The notes below the pieces were generated by a model that worked only from the letters and a program-made list of their open reading frames with translations, had not been told where the DNA came from and did no database searches. 64,000 bases of DNA from Methanofollis sp. W23 (GTDB lineage: Archaea; Halobacteriota; Methanomicrobia; Methanomicrobiales; Methanofollaceae), in the NCBI RefSeq assembly GCF_017875325.1, contig NZ_JAGGMN010000001.1:2376140-2440139 (forward strand), given 5' to 3'. Positions 10,464-19,816 of this stretch are shown piece by piece (the stretch's first letter is position 1; each line of letters starts with the position of its first letter). The translations under genes and the position numbers were made by a program.

Positions 10464-11621
10464 ATGCGGTCGCTGTGGATATGGTGCATGGTCTTCCTCT
10501 TTCTCCTCCCTACAGCTGCAGTGGCATACAATGGCGAGGAGAAAGCGGCGAGGGTGGCGGTCCTTGATACCCAGACCGATCCTGCCGTCCTGATGCCCGG
10601 CGACGAGGCGACGGTGCGGGTGACGGTGAAGAACACGGCCGATGAGAGTGTTGCGGTCAGCAGCGCAAAGCTGTACACCGAAAGGAACGTGATGGTGCTT
10701 GACAGCCCGTACCAGTCATTTGGGGCCATCGGCCCGGGGAACACGGTCAACTTCACCTTCAGGGTCAAGGCCTCGTTGAGTGAAGGATTTTTTTATCCGG
10801 TCTTTGTCCTCGATTTCAGGGACGCGGGTTCGCTCAGGTACCCGGTGCCGGTGAAGGTGGATGGGACCGAACCAAGACTCTCCATCTCTGACAGGCCAGA
10901 CTCGTTTGTCAGGGACAGGAAGGATATGGTGAGAGTGCAGGTGAGCAACCCGCGTGACGGTCCGGTCAATGGGGTCTCGGTCGTTCTCTCTGGCCAGGAC
11001 CTTGAGATCACCCCGACGAGCGCCTTCATCGGGGGGCTTGAACCTGACGAGGCGGGCGAGACCACCTTCAACATCACCCCCACCGAAGAGATGGACCTTG
11101 TGTTCACGCTCAGGTACCGCAACGGCGACAACCAGCGGAGCAAAGAGGTGACCCTCCCGATCGTCTTCTCTGAGGACAAGAAACGGGCCGAGATCGTCGT
11201 CTCCGGGGTGGAGGTCACTGCCGAGGGCGGGCATTACCGCGTGAACGGCGACGTCACCAACACCGGACTCGAGGTGGCGAAGGCGGTGGTGATCACCACC
11301 GGGGCGCCGGCGGTGCCTGTGGACCCCAACCGCGCCTATCCGGTTGCGTCCCTCGACCCAGACGACCTCGCGAACTTCGATGTCACGTTCACCGCGGAGA
11401 ACGTCACCGAGGTGCCCCTGGTCATCGAGTACAAGGATGTTGACGGGAACACCTATTCGACGACGGCGATGGTCGGAGTCAAGCCCGCCCTGTCTGATGC
11501 AGGGGAGGAGGGAAGCGGGTCTTTCCCTGTGCTCGCGGTGGTGCTGGTCCTCGTGGTCGCGGTGATCGCCGGGGCAGTGATCTTTCGGTCATGGAAGAAG
11601 GCGAAGGAGAACGAGTCATAG
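10464..11621 (+). CDS. exported CARDB/COG1361-type surface protein with C-terminal anchor
   Basis: This 385-residue protein has a clear signal peptide (MRSLWIWCMVFLFLLPTAAVA). The exterior part contains repeated beta-sandwich units with the CARDB-like phrase PGDEATVRVTVKNTADESV, followed by units around VRVQVSNPRDGPVNGVSVVL and YRVNGDVTNTGLEVAKAVV. A C-terminal helix (FPVLAVVLVLVVAVIAGAVIF) and a basic tail anchor it. COG1361 proteins are secreted, S-layer-associated or linked to export machinery in methanogens. The ATG at 10464 follows the Yip1 stop by one base, indicating tight coupling. An earlier in-frame start would lie inside the Yip1 gene and would disrupt the signal peptide. Confidence 0.78.
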   Translation: MRSLWIWCMVFLFLLPTAAVAYNGEEKAARVAVLDTQTDPAVLMPGDEATVRVTVKNTADESVAVSSAKLYTERNVMVLDSPYQSFGAIGPGNTVNFTFRVKASLSEGFFYPVFVLDFRDAGSLRYPVPVKVDGTEPRLSISDRPDSFVRDRKDMVRVQVSNPRDGPVNGVSVVLSGQDLEITPTSAFIGGLEPDEAGETTFNITPTEEMDLVFTLRYRNGDNQRSKEVTLPIVFSEDKKRAEIVVSGVEVTAEGGHYRVNGDVTNTGLEVAKAVVITTGAPAVPVDPNRAYPVASLDPDDLANFDVTFTAENVTEVPLVIEYKDVDGNTYSTTAMVGVKPALSDAGEEGSGSFPVLAVVLVLVVAVIAGAVIFRSWKKAKENES

Positions 11622-11690
11622 TGGCGGCGGCGTACATCCCGCACGAGGATAGGCAGAGGACAGCAATCCCCTCTTCATGATCATTTTTGT

Positions 11691-11761
11691 GCCTTCCCGG
11701 CCCCATCGCGGTCCCGGGGGTCCGGGGGCGCCGCGCCCCCGGTGTGATTGTGTGGGAAGGC
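11691..11761. repeat. 71-bp palindromic element bounded by GCCTTCCC and GGGAAGGC
   Basis: GCCTTCCC at 11691-11698 and its exact complement GGGAAGGC at 11754-11761 enclose a perfect 9-bp hairpin, CCGGGGGCG (11722-11730) and CGCCCCCGG (11734-11742), with a 3-nt loop. This is one of the cleanest copies of the GC-palindrome module; a second similarly bounded copy lies at 16512-16579. Confidence 0.85.
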
Positions 11762-11797
11762 GATTGAGTCACCCTTGCGTCGAGAAGAAGTGAGGAG

Positions 11798-11821
11798 TTC
11801 TACAAAGCAGGATTTGTAGAA
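11798..11821. repeat. head-to-head junction of two end modules
   Basis: TTCTACAAA (11798-11806), a 6-nt spacer GCAGGA and TTTGTAGAA (11813-11821) form a perfect 9-bp inverted repeat where a right-end module (GTGAGGAGTTCTACA) meets a left-end module (TGTAGAATTCTGCATG). A comparable junction with a different arm sequence, TCTATGG/CCATAGA, lies near 35634-35662. Confidence 0.75.
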
Positions 11822-12195
11822 TTCTGCATGGGGCGAGATCATGCCTCATGCATATGAGATGAATACTTCTCGTCGCGTGATCTCCTCTATTAAGACAGGA
11901 AAACCATTGGGAACTGTGTTCACTTCGCCGCCGCCGCAGCGTTCGATGTGGGAAGGCAATTTAATTGCGCTTGTGTTGGGGATTGGCAGATTTTTCTCCA
12001 AAAGGTGATATTTACGATCATGTTCAGGGTACCCCTTCATCGATACGTCAGAGCGGGTTTCTGATCATTCGTCTCCTTCCAGCCGCATTCCCTCGGAACC
12101 CACGACGAGGATAGGGGGAAGACGGCACTTAAACGGTATTCCTCTCCATTGCTCTCTCGTACATGAACACCCTGACGTTCGTCTCGGACCCATGT

Positions 12196-13473
12196 TCATC
12201 CGGTCGCCTGCCACCGGTACGAGAGGGCGACCCCGGTCCCGACCAGGAGGAGGCCGAGGAGGTACACCCTTGCCTCGAGTTGCGCCAGGAGGAAGAGGGA
12301 GAAGAGCACCCCGAGGACCGGGATGACCGGGACCGGTCCGAGCGCGAGGGGAACCCTGAAGGGCCTTGCGGTCTCGGGCATCCGTATCCTGAGAACGATG
12401 ACAGTGGCATTGATGAGGACGAAGGTGAGGAAGAGGGCGAGGTTGGTGAGGTTGGCGACAAAGGCGATCTCGCCGGCGAGGGTGGAGAGTGCGGCGACGG
12501 CGCCCACCCCCGCGACCGCAACCCATGGAGTTCCAAACCGCGGATGGACGGTCCCGAGTGGGGACGGGAGGGACCCCGCCGCCGCCATCCCATAGGCAAG
12601 ACGTGAAGCGGCGACGATAAGCAGGAGCGTGGTGTTCGCCGTCGCAAAGAGGGCGACGACCGTGAGGACGGTGAAGGCCTGTGCCCCCAACGCGGCCCCG
12701 GCGATCTCGGCGAAGGGCGCCTGCGACCCGGCAAGCCCTTCCCATCCCATCACCGAGACGGCGCTGAGAGTGACGAGCATATAGAGCACGACGACGATGG
12801 CCAGGGCGATGACGACCGCCTTCGGGATCGTCTTCTCTGGATTTTTCGTCTCCTCGGCAAGTTTCACCATCTCTTCAAACCCCATATAGGCAAAAAAGAC
12901 CAGGGCCGCCCCCTGAAACACTCCTGGGAGACCGAGTGGGGCCTCCAGATAGTCCACCTCCCCGAGGTGCGGGAGACCGATGAGGACGATGGCCACGATC
13001 CCCCCGATCTCGACCATCGTCATGGCGATGGCAGAGAAAGCGGTCTCGCGGATCCCCCTGATCGAGAGCAGGGAGAGCCCGGCGATGAGGAGCATCGCCA
13101 CCGGAATTACCGGAAGAGGGGTCGCCTCCCCGAAGTAACCGCCAAACCCGAGGGCGACCGTCGCCGCAGAGAGGACGCCGGAGAGGAGGATCAGCCACCC
13201 GATCACAAACCCGGCCCGCCCGCCAAAGCCCTGCGAGACATAGGCATATTCGGCCGAGGCCTTCGGGAACATGGACGCGAGTTCGGCATAGGAGAGCCCG
13301 GTGCACGAGGCCATCACCGCCGAGAGCCCGAAGGCCGCCCAGACAGCATTGCCTGCAAGCCCGGCCGCCTCGCCGAGGAGGGCATAGATCCCGGCACCCA
13401 GGATGATCCCGACGCCGGTGAGGGTGACCTCTGCCAGACCGAGTTCCCGGCGCAACCCTCCGCCCCTGTCCAT
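12196..13473 (-). CDS. amino-acid permease, APC superfamily
   Basis: This 425-residue protein has about 12 transmembrane helices. The N-terminal LGLAEVTLTGVGIILGAGIYALLG carries the glycine-rich unwound first helix (GxGIxxGxGI) that binds substrate in APC transporters. SYAELASMFPKASAEYAYV and the loop after helix 6, MGFEEMVKLAEETKNPEKTIPKAV, are family hallmarks. It should import an amino acid or polyamine by proton or sodium coupling, with the substrate unknown. The start ATG at 13471-13473 is supported by a TATA box about 25 nt upstream on the minus strand; longer upstream frames run through the promoter. It is divergent from rpoL. Confidence 0.87.
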   Translation of the reverse strand: MDRGGGLRRELGLAEVTLTGVGIILGAGIYALLGEAAGLAGNAVWAAFGLSAVMASCTGLSYAELASMFPKASAEYAYVSQGFGGRAGFVIGWLILLSGVLSAATVALGFGGYFGEATPLPVIPVAMLLIAGLSLLSIRGIRETAFSAIAMTMVEIGGIVAIVLIGLPHLGEVDYLEAPLGLPGVFQGAALVFFAYMGFEEMVKLAEETKNPEKTIPKAVVIALAIVVVLYMLVTLSAVSVMGWEGLAGSQAPFAEIAGAALGAQAFTVLTVVALFATANTTLLLIVAASRLAYGMAAAGSLPSPLGTVHPRFGTPWVAVAGVGAVAALSTLAGEIAFVANLTNLALFLTFVLINATVIVLRIRMPETARPFRVPLALGPVPVIPVLGVLFSLFLLAQLEARVYLLGLLLVGTGVALSYRWQATG

Positions 13474-13494
13474 ACGCCCAATAATCCCGGCGCT

Positions 13495-13503
13495 TGATAT
13501 AGA
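13495..13503 (-). promoter_or_regulatory. TATA box of the permease gene
   Basis: On the minus strand TCTATATCA lies about 22-30 nt before the permease ATG (13473), consistent with a leaderless transcript. It shares the 91-bp divergent spacer with the rpoL promoter. Confidence 0.6.
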
Positions 13504-13530
13504 TTCCCGGGCCAGGGACGGGTACCCATA

Positions 13531-13540
13531 TCTATATACT
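13531..13540 (+). promoter_or_regulatory. TATA box of rpoL
   Basis: TCTATATACT lies 25-34 nt before the rpoL ATG at 13565, the standard distance for a leaderless archaeal transcript. Confidence 0.6.
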
Positions 13541-13564
13541 CTTCTGCCCACCACCTATCTTTAC

Positions 13565-13843
13565 ATGGATATCAAGATCCTGGAGCGTGAAGAGGACAAG
13601 GTGCGGATGGTCCTGAAGGGGCAGGGCCACACCTTCATGAACGCCCTCACCGAGGAGCTCCTCACCGACCCCTCGGTCGACGTGGCAAAATATGTGATTA
13701 TGTACCAGTTCTCGGAGCCTGAACTCTTCGTCACCACCAAAGACGGCAAGGACCCGATCGTCTCGATCCGTGAAGCCTGCGCCCGTCTCACTGTCCAGTG
13801 CGACGAGCTTCTCGAAGAGGTCAGGGCAAAGACCACGGCCTGA
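13565..13843 (+). CDS. rpoL: DNA-directed RNA polymerase subunit L
   Basis: This 92-residue protein is the archaeal Rpb11 equivalent, which pairs with subunit D to nucleate polymerase assembly. MDIKILEREEDKVRMVLKGQGHTFMNALTEELL matches the family's dimerisation region, including the GxxHTFxNxL signature that resembles the bacterial alpha N-terminal domain. The C-terminal helix ends with ELLEEVRAKTTA. The start is the first ATG, with a TATA box about 30 nt upstream. The methyltransferase gene begins 11 nt after the stop and is probably co-transcribed. Confidence 0.92.
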   Translation: MDIKILEREEDKVRMVLKGQGHTFMNALTEELLTDPSVDVAKYVIMYQFSEPELFVTTKDGKDPIVSIREACARLTVQCDELLEEVRAKTTA

Positions 13844-13854
13844 AGGGCCTGAAG

Positions 13855-14469
13855 ATGCCCAGGAACGCCGCAGGTTTTGACCGGATCGCCACGCAGGTGT
13901 TTGCCCCTCTCTATCCGGTCGTCGCGAGAAGACTTCTCTCCTGGGCCGGGACCGAGAAGGGGCTTTGTGTGGACCTCGGTGCGGGTCCAGGTCTGCTCGG
14001 GATCGAGGTTGCCGCACACTCAGAGATGGAGGTGCTCGCTCTCGATCGCGATCCTGAGATGCTCTCTTTTGCCGGCCAGCACATCAGGGAGGCCGGGCTC
14101 TCAGGGAGGGTCGGGTCGCTTCTCGGCGACGTCCATGCCCTCCCCTTCTGCGACAACACTGTCGACCTTTTCGTCTCTCGTGGCTCGATTTTTTTCTGGG
14201 AAGACCGCCCGCGGGCCTTTTCTGAGATCTTTCGCGCCCTTGCTCCGGGCGGGACCGCCTACCTGGGCGGGAGTTTTGGCACCCCTGCCATCAAAGAAGA
14301 GATCTTTGCCGAGATGCGGCGGAGAAATCCTCACTGGGACGAGGACGTCGCACGCCGGAGCGGGCGGGGACGGCCCGCCACGCTGACCGCTGCCCTCTCC
14401 AGCGCCGGTCTCCACGACGCCGGGATAAAAGATGAGGAGACCGGGTTCTGGGTCGAGATCAAAAAATGA
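13855..14469 (+). CDS. class I SAM-dependent methyltransferase
   Basis: This 204-residue protein has the Rossmann methyltransferase signature. Motif I is VDLGAGPGLLGIEVA, the acidic end of strand 2 is VLALDRDPEM, the adenine-side motif is GDVHALPFCDNTVDL, and the post-motif is IFRALAPGGTAYLGG. The fold is like the UbiE/Methyltransf_11 group, and the substrate cannot be inferred. The ATG at 13855 follows GAAG and fits the family N-terminus; a more upstream ATG would start inside rpoL. The CTGTAG repeat end module begins 5 nt after its stop. Confidence 0.82.
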   Translation: MPRNAAGFDRIATQVFAPLYPVVARRLLSWAGTEKGLCVDLGAGPGLLGIEVAAHSEMEVLALDRDPEMLSFAGQHIREAGLSGRVGSLLGDVHALPFCDNTVDLFVSRGSIFFWEDRPRAFSEIFRALAPGGTAYLGGSFGTPAIKEEIFAEMRRRNPHWDEDVARRSGRGRPATLTAALSSAGLHDAGIKDEETGFWVEIKK

Positions 14470-15417
14470 TGGCTGTGTAGAAGTTTTCTAGACGGCGATC
14501 TCTGCGGGGGCGCGTGCCGCCCTCGGCCTAAGAGGGGGAAGGCGGGTGACACACATCCGCCCACATGATGGGTGAGGGGGTACCATGAGGTCATCCCAAC
14601 ACCCTCCCACCCAGAAGAGAACTTTAGATACCCCCTTTTCGTTATGGATCCATGCATTCATGCTTTCCCCCATCTTCTCGCCGGGGGCTACGCCCCCGGA
14701 CCCCCCCGAGATGAAGAGAGGGGCGGGAAGGCACAATCAACCGCTATGAAGAGCGTAATGCCATCCACCGCCACTCTTCATCAGCAGGGGGACCCGGGGG
14801 GCGCGTGCCGCCCAGTGGAGGATACGGCGTCGCACTCCTCGAAGGGAGGCCTTCAAGTTCAAGACGATGGTCAGGCCTCAGGGAATTGTAAGATATGCTC
14901 CATAAAAATGATCCTGACGATCAACCGGGAGGTTTGTATGATGATCTCTCCTCCCCAAGATCCTCCATACCCGAGATCCAAAATCCTGCTCTGAAGGGGG
15001 GAGCACAGGTCCACGCACCATGGAGACCCACGATCATGTTCATCACGTATGCGTGAACCCCACGTTCATGCCAGATTCTACAGAACCGAATGATCGAGCT
15101 TCTGCCTTCTCGTCCTTCTCTGGATCCCCAGGGCCCGGGTGGCAGGACCCCCGCCATGGAGTTGCAAGCAAAAGAGCATTTCGATATGCCCTGTCGCCCT
15201 CCATTGCAAAACTTTCACCGTCCTCTCGCGCCTGAAGGAGACCTCCCTGACCTTCCCACGACGAGGAGAGGGAGGGTGGCCACCTGGTGCTCTTCCCGCG
15301 TGGCCTCGTGCTCCCAGGGAGGAACACAGATCAGTGCGCGATCCAGAGACCCACGCTCATGTCCATCGCATCTGCGTGAGCTCCAGGTTCATGCCGGATT
15401 TTACAGACCTAAAATGA
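14470..15417. repeat. 948-bp convergent intergenic region of mosaic repeats
   Basis: Starting 5 nt after the methyltransferase stop there is a GTGTAGAAG end module, a GCGGGGGCGCGTGCCG palindrome and the perfect hairpin CCGGGGGC-TAC-GCCCCCGG (14681-14699). GGGAAGGC follows, then the module around TTCAAGACGATGGTCAGG (14838-14889). Two tandem copies of the GAGACCCACGATCATG block plus TGAAC/GTTCA hairpin end in ATTCTACAG at 15072-15082 and TTTTACAGACC at 15398-15410. The last lies 8 nt from the aIF2-beta stop. No gene is supported. Confidence 0.75.
14681..14699. repeat. GC hairpin module, TAC loop
   Basis: CCGGGGGC (14681-14688) and GCCCCCGG (14692-14699) are exact complements with loop TAC. Compare loops CCG at 11731, AGC at 16550 and CCT at 20259: arms are constant and the loop varies. 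Confidence 0.8.
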
Positions 15418-16029
15418 TCAGATCCGTTCGGTGAAGAGGATCGATCCCGAGATCTTGGTGATACGTACCTTCACCGTCTGGCCCGGCTTTGCCTTGGAGA
15501 CATACATGATGTACTTCCCGATCTTGACGACCCCGTCCCCGCGCCTGGAAATGGACCCGATGGTGACGTCGAGTTCCGAACCTTCTTCCAGTTGATTGGT
15601 CGGGGCCTCGGTGCGTGCACGCCGTTTTTTCACCGGCCGATGCCCGCCGCAGGCGTCGCACTTGAGGAGCAGCACCCGCCCGTCTTTGACCAGCCGCGTA
15701 TCTGGCCGCCCGCACTCAGAACAGATCACGTAGTCTTCAACGAATTTCTTGATCGCCGAGTTGATCATCGTCTCGTCGAACTTTCCGTTGAAGACGGCAC
15801 GACTCCCTTCAATCTTTCCTGCGGTCCCGAGTTCGCCGACCAGGACCTTCATCAGCTGTTCAGGCTCGCGCCTGATGTACCTGGCGACGTCGGTGAAGTT
15901 CTCGATGACCGTGGTCTTGCCTTCAAGGTAGACCTTCGCGTCCGGGATATGGAACCGATCAGAGGTGTCTCCGATTTCGGTGATATTGGCGTAGGCCTTT
16001 TTCAATAACTCTTCATAGGGATCTGCCAT
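15418..16029 (-). CDS. translation initiation factor 2 subunit beta with C-terminal TRAM domain
   Basis: This 203-residue protein is aIF2-beta, part of the heterotrimer that delivers initiator tRNA to the ribosome. The N-terminal half contains [22 protein letters not shown], the family core. A zinc ribbon follows, [12 protein letters not shown] ... LLKCDACGG (CxxC...CxxC). Beyond the usual 135-140 residues lies a basic linker ([10 protein letters not shown]) and a TRAM-like beta-barrel around [25 protein letters not shown] ... [10 protein letters not shown], an RNA-binding module. The fusion is a methanogen feature. The start ATG at 16027-16029 is preferred over one 9 nt upstream because MADPYEELL is the typical opening. 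The repeat end module begins 8 nt after the stop. Confidence 0.9.
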   Translation of the reverse strand: MADPYEELLKKAYANITEIGDTSDRFHIPDAKVYLEGKTTVIENFTDVARYIRREPEQLMKVLVGELGTAGKIEGSRAVFNGKFDETMINSAIKKFVEDYVICSECGRPDTRLVKDGRVLLLKCDACGGHRPVKKRRARTEAPTNQLEEGSELDVTIGSISRRGDGVVKIGKYIMYVSKAKPGQTVKVRITKISGSILFTERI

Positions 16030-16511
16030 GCGGTACATTATTGCCGGGAGGGGTTATAAGAGGTGGCTCCCTCCCTGCGGGATCGTAATGTCGCGGGTTT
16101 CGCCGCGGCCCTGTAAAAATGGATTTATAGAATTATTCCTTCGAATGCCTCCCCTACGGGGGGGCGTGCCGCTCGAAGATCGACTCTGTAGAATTCAGCA
16201 TGAGCCCCGGACTCACGCATAGGGAATGAATATTCATGGGGATGAAGATAGGAATAGGAAGGCAGACGCCCGATCATTCAGGAGATGCATCTGCAATATA
16301 GCTCTGTAGAATTCCTCAGGTTTGCCATCTCTGCAGGGGAAGATAGGGGAACGCAGTTGAATCGCGCGTGCACCCAGAAAAGGTGAGGGGTTACCATGAA
16401 AATGATCCTGAAGATCATATCTCCTGGATCATAGAAGGGTTTGAATCCACCATACACCTTCGGGACTAATACGCAGAGTGCGGACCCATCTCCTGCATGA
16501 TCGGCCCTCTT

Positions 16512-16579
16512 CCTTCCCGCCCTTATCGCCATCCCGGGGGTCAGGGGGCAGCGCCCCCGGCACGAGGGTATGGGAAGGC
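16512..16579. repeat. GC palindrome element bounded by CCTTCCC and GGGAAGGC
   Basis: CCTTCCC (16512-16518) and GGGAAGGC (16572-16579) flank GGGGGC (16544-16549)-AGC-GCCCCC (16553-16558). It is the same organisation and size as 11691-11761, with a different loop and spacer. Confidence 0.8.
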
Positions 16580-17247
16580 GTGATGATCGTGGGTGCCGTC
16601 TCACGCCGGGGGTTGCACCCCCCGGAACCCCCCACGACGAAGATATGCAGAGGGCGGCGATGAAACCGGATCTTCCAGATCCCCAATCGCGAGGAGAAAG
16701 ATCCTCTTAAACTCTGTAGCGCTCCTCAGAACGATTTTCATCGCGTATACTTGAACCCCACCCTCATGCCCGATTCTACAGAGTTGAAGACATTTTTGTC
16801 CATCGTCTCGCGCCAGGGGAAGACCCCACCCTTGAGCCCCTGGAATGGGGATCGGCGGGGGGCGGCGATCTGGTGATCTTCCCGCATGGTGTCCTGCTCT
16901 GAAAGAGGGACACAGAGCGGTGCATGACCTCAAGACCCATGATCATGTTCATCTCGTATGCGTGGATCCCAGGATTCATCTCTGATTCGAGAGAGCCAAA
17001 AATCCAGGGTTTTTTCACGTTTGTCTCGTGCGCACCCTGCCACACGACAGGGTAGAGGATTGCAACACCCTCTTCATGTCGGTCAATCCCGTCTTCCCTG
17101 ATGCGGCGGCCTATGGCGAGGAGGAAAGGGGAGTTCAGGCCCCCTGGAAAAATGGGTATTCGAGATCTCGCGTGACCCCCCCGTGCGATTCTGGTGTGAC
17201 GCGCCGGTCTGGCCCTGGTCAGAGATCATGGAGGACTCCTGGAGATG

Positions 17248-17256
17248 GATATATAG
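17248..17256 (+). promoter_or_regulatory. TATA box of purL
   Basis: GATATATAG lies 25-33 nt before the purL ATG at 17281, consistent with a leaderless transcript. Confidence 0.6.
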
Positions 17257-17280
17257 TTCCCGAAACCCACCTGTGAGTAC

Positions 17281-19356
17281 ATGCTGTCTGCCGATGACCT
17301 TGGGTTCATCACCGGAACACTGGGCCGCGCCCTCACCGACGTGGAATCCGCGTGCTTCGAGAACCTGTGGAGCGAACACTGTTCATATCGTTCGACCAAG
17401 TCTGTTCTCAAGACTCTCCCGACCGAGGGGGAAGACGTAATCCTCGGACCAGGGGACGATGCTGCGGTCGTCCGGTTCTCCGACGACCTCGCGGTCGTCG
17501 TCGGGATGGAGAGCCACAACCACCCGAGTTATGTCGATCCCTATGACGGGGCGGCGACCGGGGTCGGCGGGATCGTCAGGGACATCATCTCGATGGGTGC
17601 CCGCCCCATCGCCCTGATGGACCCCCTGTATTTCGGGTCTCTCGACGGGGAGAAGACCAGGTACCTCTTCGAGCACATCGTCGGGGGTATCGGGGGCTAT
17701 GGCAACTGCATCGGCGTCCCGGTGGTCCGGGGCGAGACAGTCTTCGACCCTTCGTACCAGGGCAACCCGCTGGTCAATGTCGTCTGTGTCGGTGTCGTGG
17801 ACCCTGACCACTACCTCACCGCACGGGTGAAGGCGCCAGGGAACCGTCTGGTCCTCTATGGATCGTCCACCGGGAGGGACGGGCTTGGCGGGGCCTCGTT
17901 CGCGTCACGTGATCTCTCAGAAGATTCAGAAGCTTCAGAGCGGACAAGTGTGCAGATCGGCGACCCCTATACCGAGAAACTGCTCATCGAGGCAACCTGC
18001 GAGATGGCCGCCACCGGAAAGGTCCTGGCCTGCCGCGACCTCGGGGCCGCCGGGCTCGCCGGGGCCTCCTCTGAGATGGCGAGCAGTTTCGGAGCGAAGA
18101 TCGTTGCAGACAGGGTCCACCTCAGGGAAGAAGGCATGAATGCGGTCGAGATCATGCTTGCTGAGTCGCAGGAACGGATGCTCGTCGAGGCTGCTCCCGA
18201 GGACGTCGCCCTCATCGGCGCGATCGCCGAGAAGTACGACCTGCGCTGGAGCGAGATCGGGGAGGTGATCGCCGAGCCGCGCTATATCGTTGAGTTCGAG
18301 GGGACGGTGGTCTGCGACCTTCCTGTCGACCTCCTGGTCGGCGGGACACCAGGGTGTGCCCTGCCAAAGACGCCAAAGGCCCCGGACACCACCTACACTC
18401 CGCCTGAGGGCGCGCTCAAGACCCTGGCCCTTGCCGTCCTCTCGCACCCTGACGTCGCCTCCAAGGAGTGGATCGTCGAGCAGTACGACCACCATGTGCA
18501 GCTGCGGACCGTCTCCACCGATCACGACGCAGGAGTTCTGCGCCTGGGTGACGCCGCTCTGGTCCTCTCGTGCGGGTGCAACCCCCGCCAGATCGCCCTG
18601 GCGCCCTACGAGAACGCCGCAAATGCGGTCTACGAGAATGCGGCGAACCTCGCCTGCCTCGGCGCCCGGCCTCTCTGTATCGTGAACTGCCTCAACTTTG
18701 CCAGTCCCTCTCATCCTGAGGTCTTCTGGGAGATGGAGCAGAGCGTGCTCGGCCTCGGCGACATGGCCCGCGCCCTCGACGCCCCGGTCGTCGGCGGAAA
18801 CGTCTCGATGTACAATGAGAGCGACGAGTTCGGGACCGAGATCAAACCGACCCCGACGATCGGGATGGTCGGGAAGGGTCCGGTCCGCCGGTGGACCGCT
18901 CCTGCGGCCGGCGACCGCCTCGCCCTTGTCGGGGCGACCGGGGCGCACCTCGGCGGGTCGGTCCTGGACGCGGTGACCGGATGCGGCGGTGCGGCCCCGC
19001 CAAAGGCCGACCCGGCAGTGATGGAGAAGGTCAGGGACCTGGTGGCGGCCGACGCCCTCACCGGGGCGACCGACCTCTCGAAGGGCGGACTGATCGCCGC
19101 CCTGGCCAAACTTGCGCCCGACGCCGAGGTCGCGATCACTGGCGACGACCCGCTCGTCGCCCTCTTCTCAGAGACCTACGGACGGTTCCTCGTCGCGTTC
19201 AAGGACGAGGCGGCCCTCGAAGGCCTGGAGTACCAGGTCATCGGCACCGTCGGCGGCGAAGGCCTGCGCCTGACCGTCGGCGACGAGGCGTTCTCCCTCT
19301 CGCGCGAAGAGATCGAGGAGGCCCGCACCTCGATCACGCGCCTGATGCGCTTCTGA
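17281..19356 (+). CDS. purL: phosphoribosylformylglycinamidine synthase subunit PurL
   Basis: This 691-residue enzyme uses ATP and glutamine-derived ammonia to convert FGAR to FGAM in purine synthesis. The catalytic His is in [13 protein letters not shown] (about residue 33). The nucleotide site is GPGDDAAVV, and [18 protein letters not shown] is the hallmark small-PurL loop. A second AIRS-like half follows, with [15 protein letters not shown] and later [14 protein letters not shown]. The length fits small PurL, which works with separate PurS and PurQ; those genes are not in this window. The 3' end overlaps the convergent flavodoxin gene by 23 bp. Confidence 0.95.
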   Translation: MLSADDLGFITGTLGRALTDVESACFENLWSEHCSYRSTKSVLKTLPTEGEDVILGPGDDAAVVRFSDDLAVVVGMESHNHPSYVDPYDGAATGVGGIVRDIISMGARPIALMDPLYFGSLDGEKTRYLFEHIVGGIGGYGNCIGVPVVRGETVFDPSYQGNPLVNVVCVGVVDPDHYLTARVKAPGNRLVLYGSSTGRDGLGGASFASRDLSEDSEASERTSVQIGDPYTEKLLIEATCEMAATGKVLACRDLGAAGLAGASSEMASSFGAKIVADRVHLREEGMNAVEIMLAESQERMLVEAAPEDVALIGAIAEKYDLRWSEIGEVIAEPRYIVEFEGTVVCDLPVDLLVGGTPGCALPKTPKAPDTTYTPPEGALKTLALAVLSHPDVASKEWIVEQYDHHVQLRTVSTDHDAGVLRLGDAALVLSCGCNPRQIALAPYENAANAVYENAANLACLGARPLCIVNCLNFASPSHPEVFWEMEQSVLGLGDMARALDAPVVGGNVSMYNESDEFGTEIKPTPTIGMVGKGPVRRWTAPAAGDRLALVGATGAHLGGSVLDAVTGCGGAAPPKADPAVMEKVRDLVAADALTGATDLSKGGLIAALAKLAPDAEVAITGDDPLVALFSETYGRFLVAFKDEAALEGLEYQVIGTVGGEGLRLTVGDEAFSLSREEIEEARTSITRLMRF

Positions 19357-19816
19357 TCACCCGGGCCAGTCTCTCTGGTCCGTCCCCTTTTTTCAGGTCC
19401 TTCGCGGAGGCATGAAAAGTGCCGACGACGCTCAGCCCACGCGCTCCGAGGGCTTTTGAGAGTTTTTCCAGGGCCCCCCCAGGCACGGCGCCGCTCGTCG
19501 CGAAGGCTACCGCCGTTTTTCCCTCGCAGTTCCTGAGTCCGGCAATGATCGCGTGCGCGGCAGGGGTCGGGTTCCCGGCCCAGACCGGTGTCCCGATCGC
19601 GACGAGGTCATATGCCCCGACATCGATCTCGGCGGGTTCGATCTCGGCCTTCTCCCCGCGGCGCGCCCGTGGCGCCCCCTTGAGATACATCATCACCTTC
19701 GAGTAATTGGCGCGGTCCCTGACTTCGACCAGGTCTGCCCCGACGATCTCGGCGGCACCTTTCGCCAGGGCGCGGGTCTGCCCGGTGCCAGAGTAAAAGA
19801 TCATGCAGGTCTTCAT
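19334..19816 (-). CDS. flavodoxin-domain protein
   Basis: This 160-residue protein has a flavodoxin-like fold. The N-terminal [19 protein letters not shown] is the FMN phosphate-binding loop (T/SxTGxT). [20 protein letters not shown] forms the loop against the isoalloxazine ring, and [20 protein letters not shown] is the last conserved block. It belongs to the group of short flavodoxins common in methanogens, probably an electron carrier or FMN-dependent reductase partner. It is convergent with purL and overlaps its end. It is followed upstream by a 1.47-kb repeat region, so it appears monocistronic. Confidence 0.87.
   Translation of the reverse strand: MKTCMIFYSGTGQTRALAKGAAEIVGADLVEVRDRANYSKVMMYLKGAPRARRGEKAEIEPAEIDVGAYDLVAIGTPVWAGNPTPAAHAIIAGLRNCEGKTAVAFATSGAVPGGALEKLSKALGARGLSVVGTFHASAKDLKKGDGPERLARVIRSASGA

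Larger units (their letters stand above)
11622..12195. repeat. convergent intergenic region filled by repeat modules
   Basis: This region lies between the surface protein and the permease, whose genes converge. It has a complete 71-bp boundary-to-boundary palindrome (11691-11761) and two end modules meeting head to head (11798-11821). The hairpin module GCATGGGGCGAGATCATGCC with a following ATGCATATGAGATG segment runs from 11823, and a further AT-richer tail extends to about 12040. Positions 12041-12195 show no recognisable feature. Confidence 0.72.
16030..17280. repeat. 1.25-kb divergent intergenic region of mosaic repeats plus purL promoter
   Basis: Repeat modules in order: a GATTTATAGAATT end-like motif near 16120; CTCTGTAGAATTC followed by the GCATGAGCCCCGGACTCACGC hairpin (about 16187-16240); the 16512-16579 GC element; and GCCGGGGGTTGCACCCCCCGG near 16605. 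Then come two more hairpin/end modules, near 16743-16790 (ending GATTCTACAGAG) and 16950-17000. The final 40 bases hold the purL TATA box. Open frames in this stretch translate repeat DNA. Confidence 0.72.
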
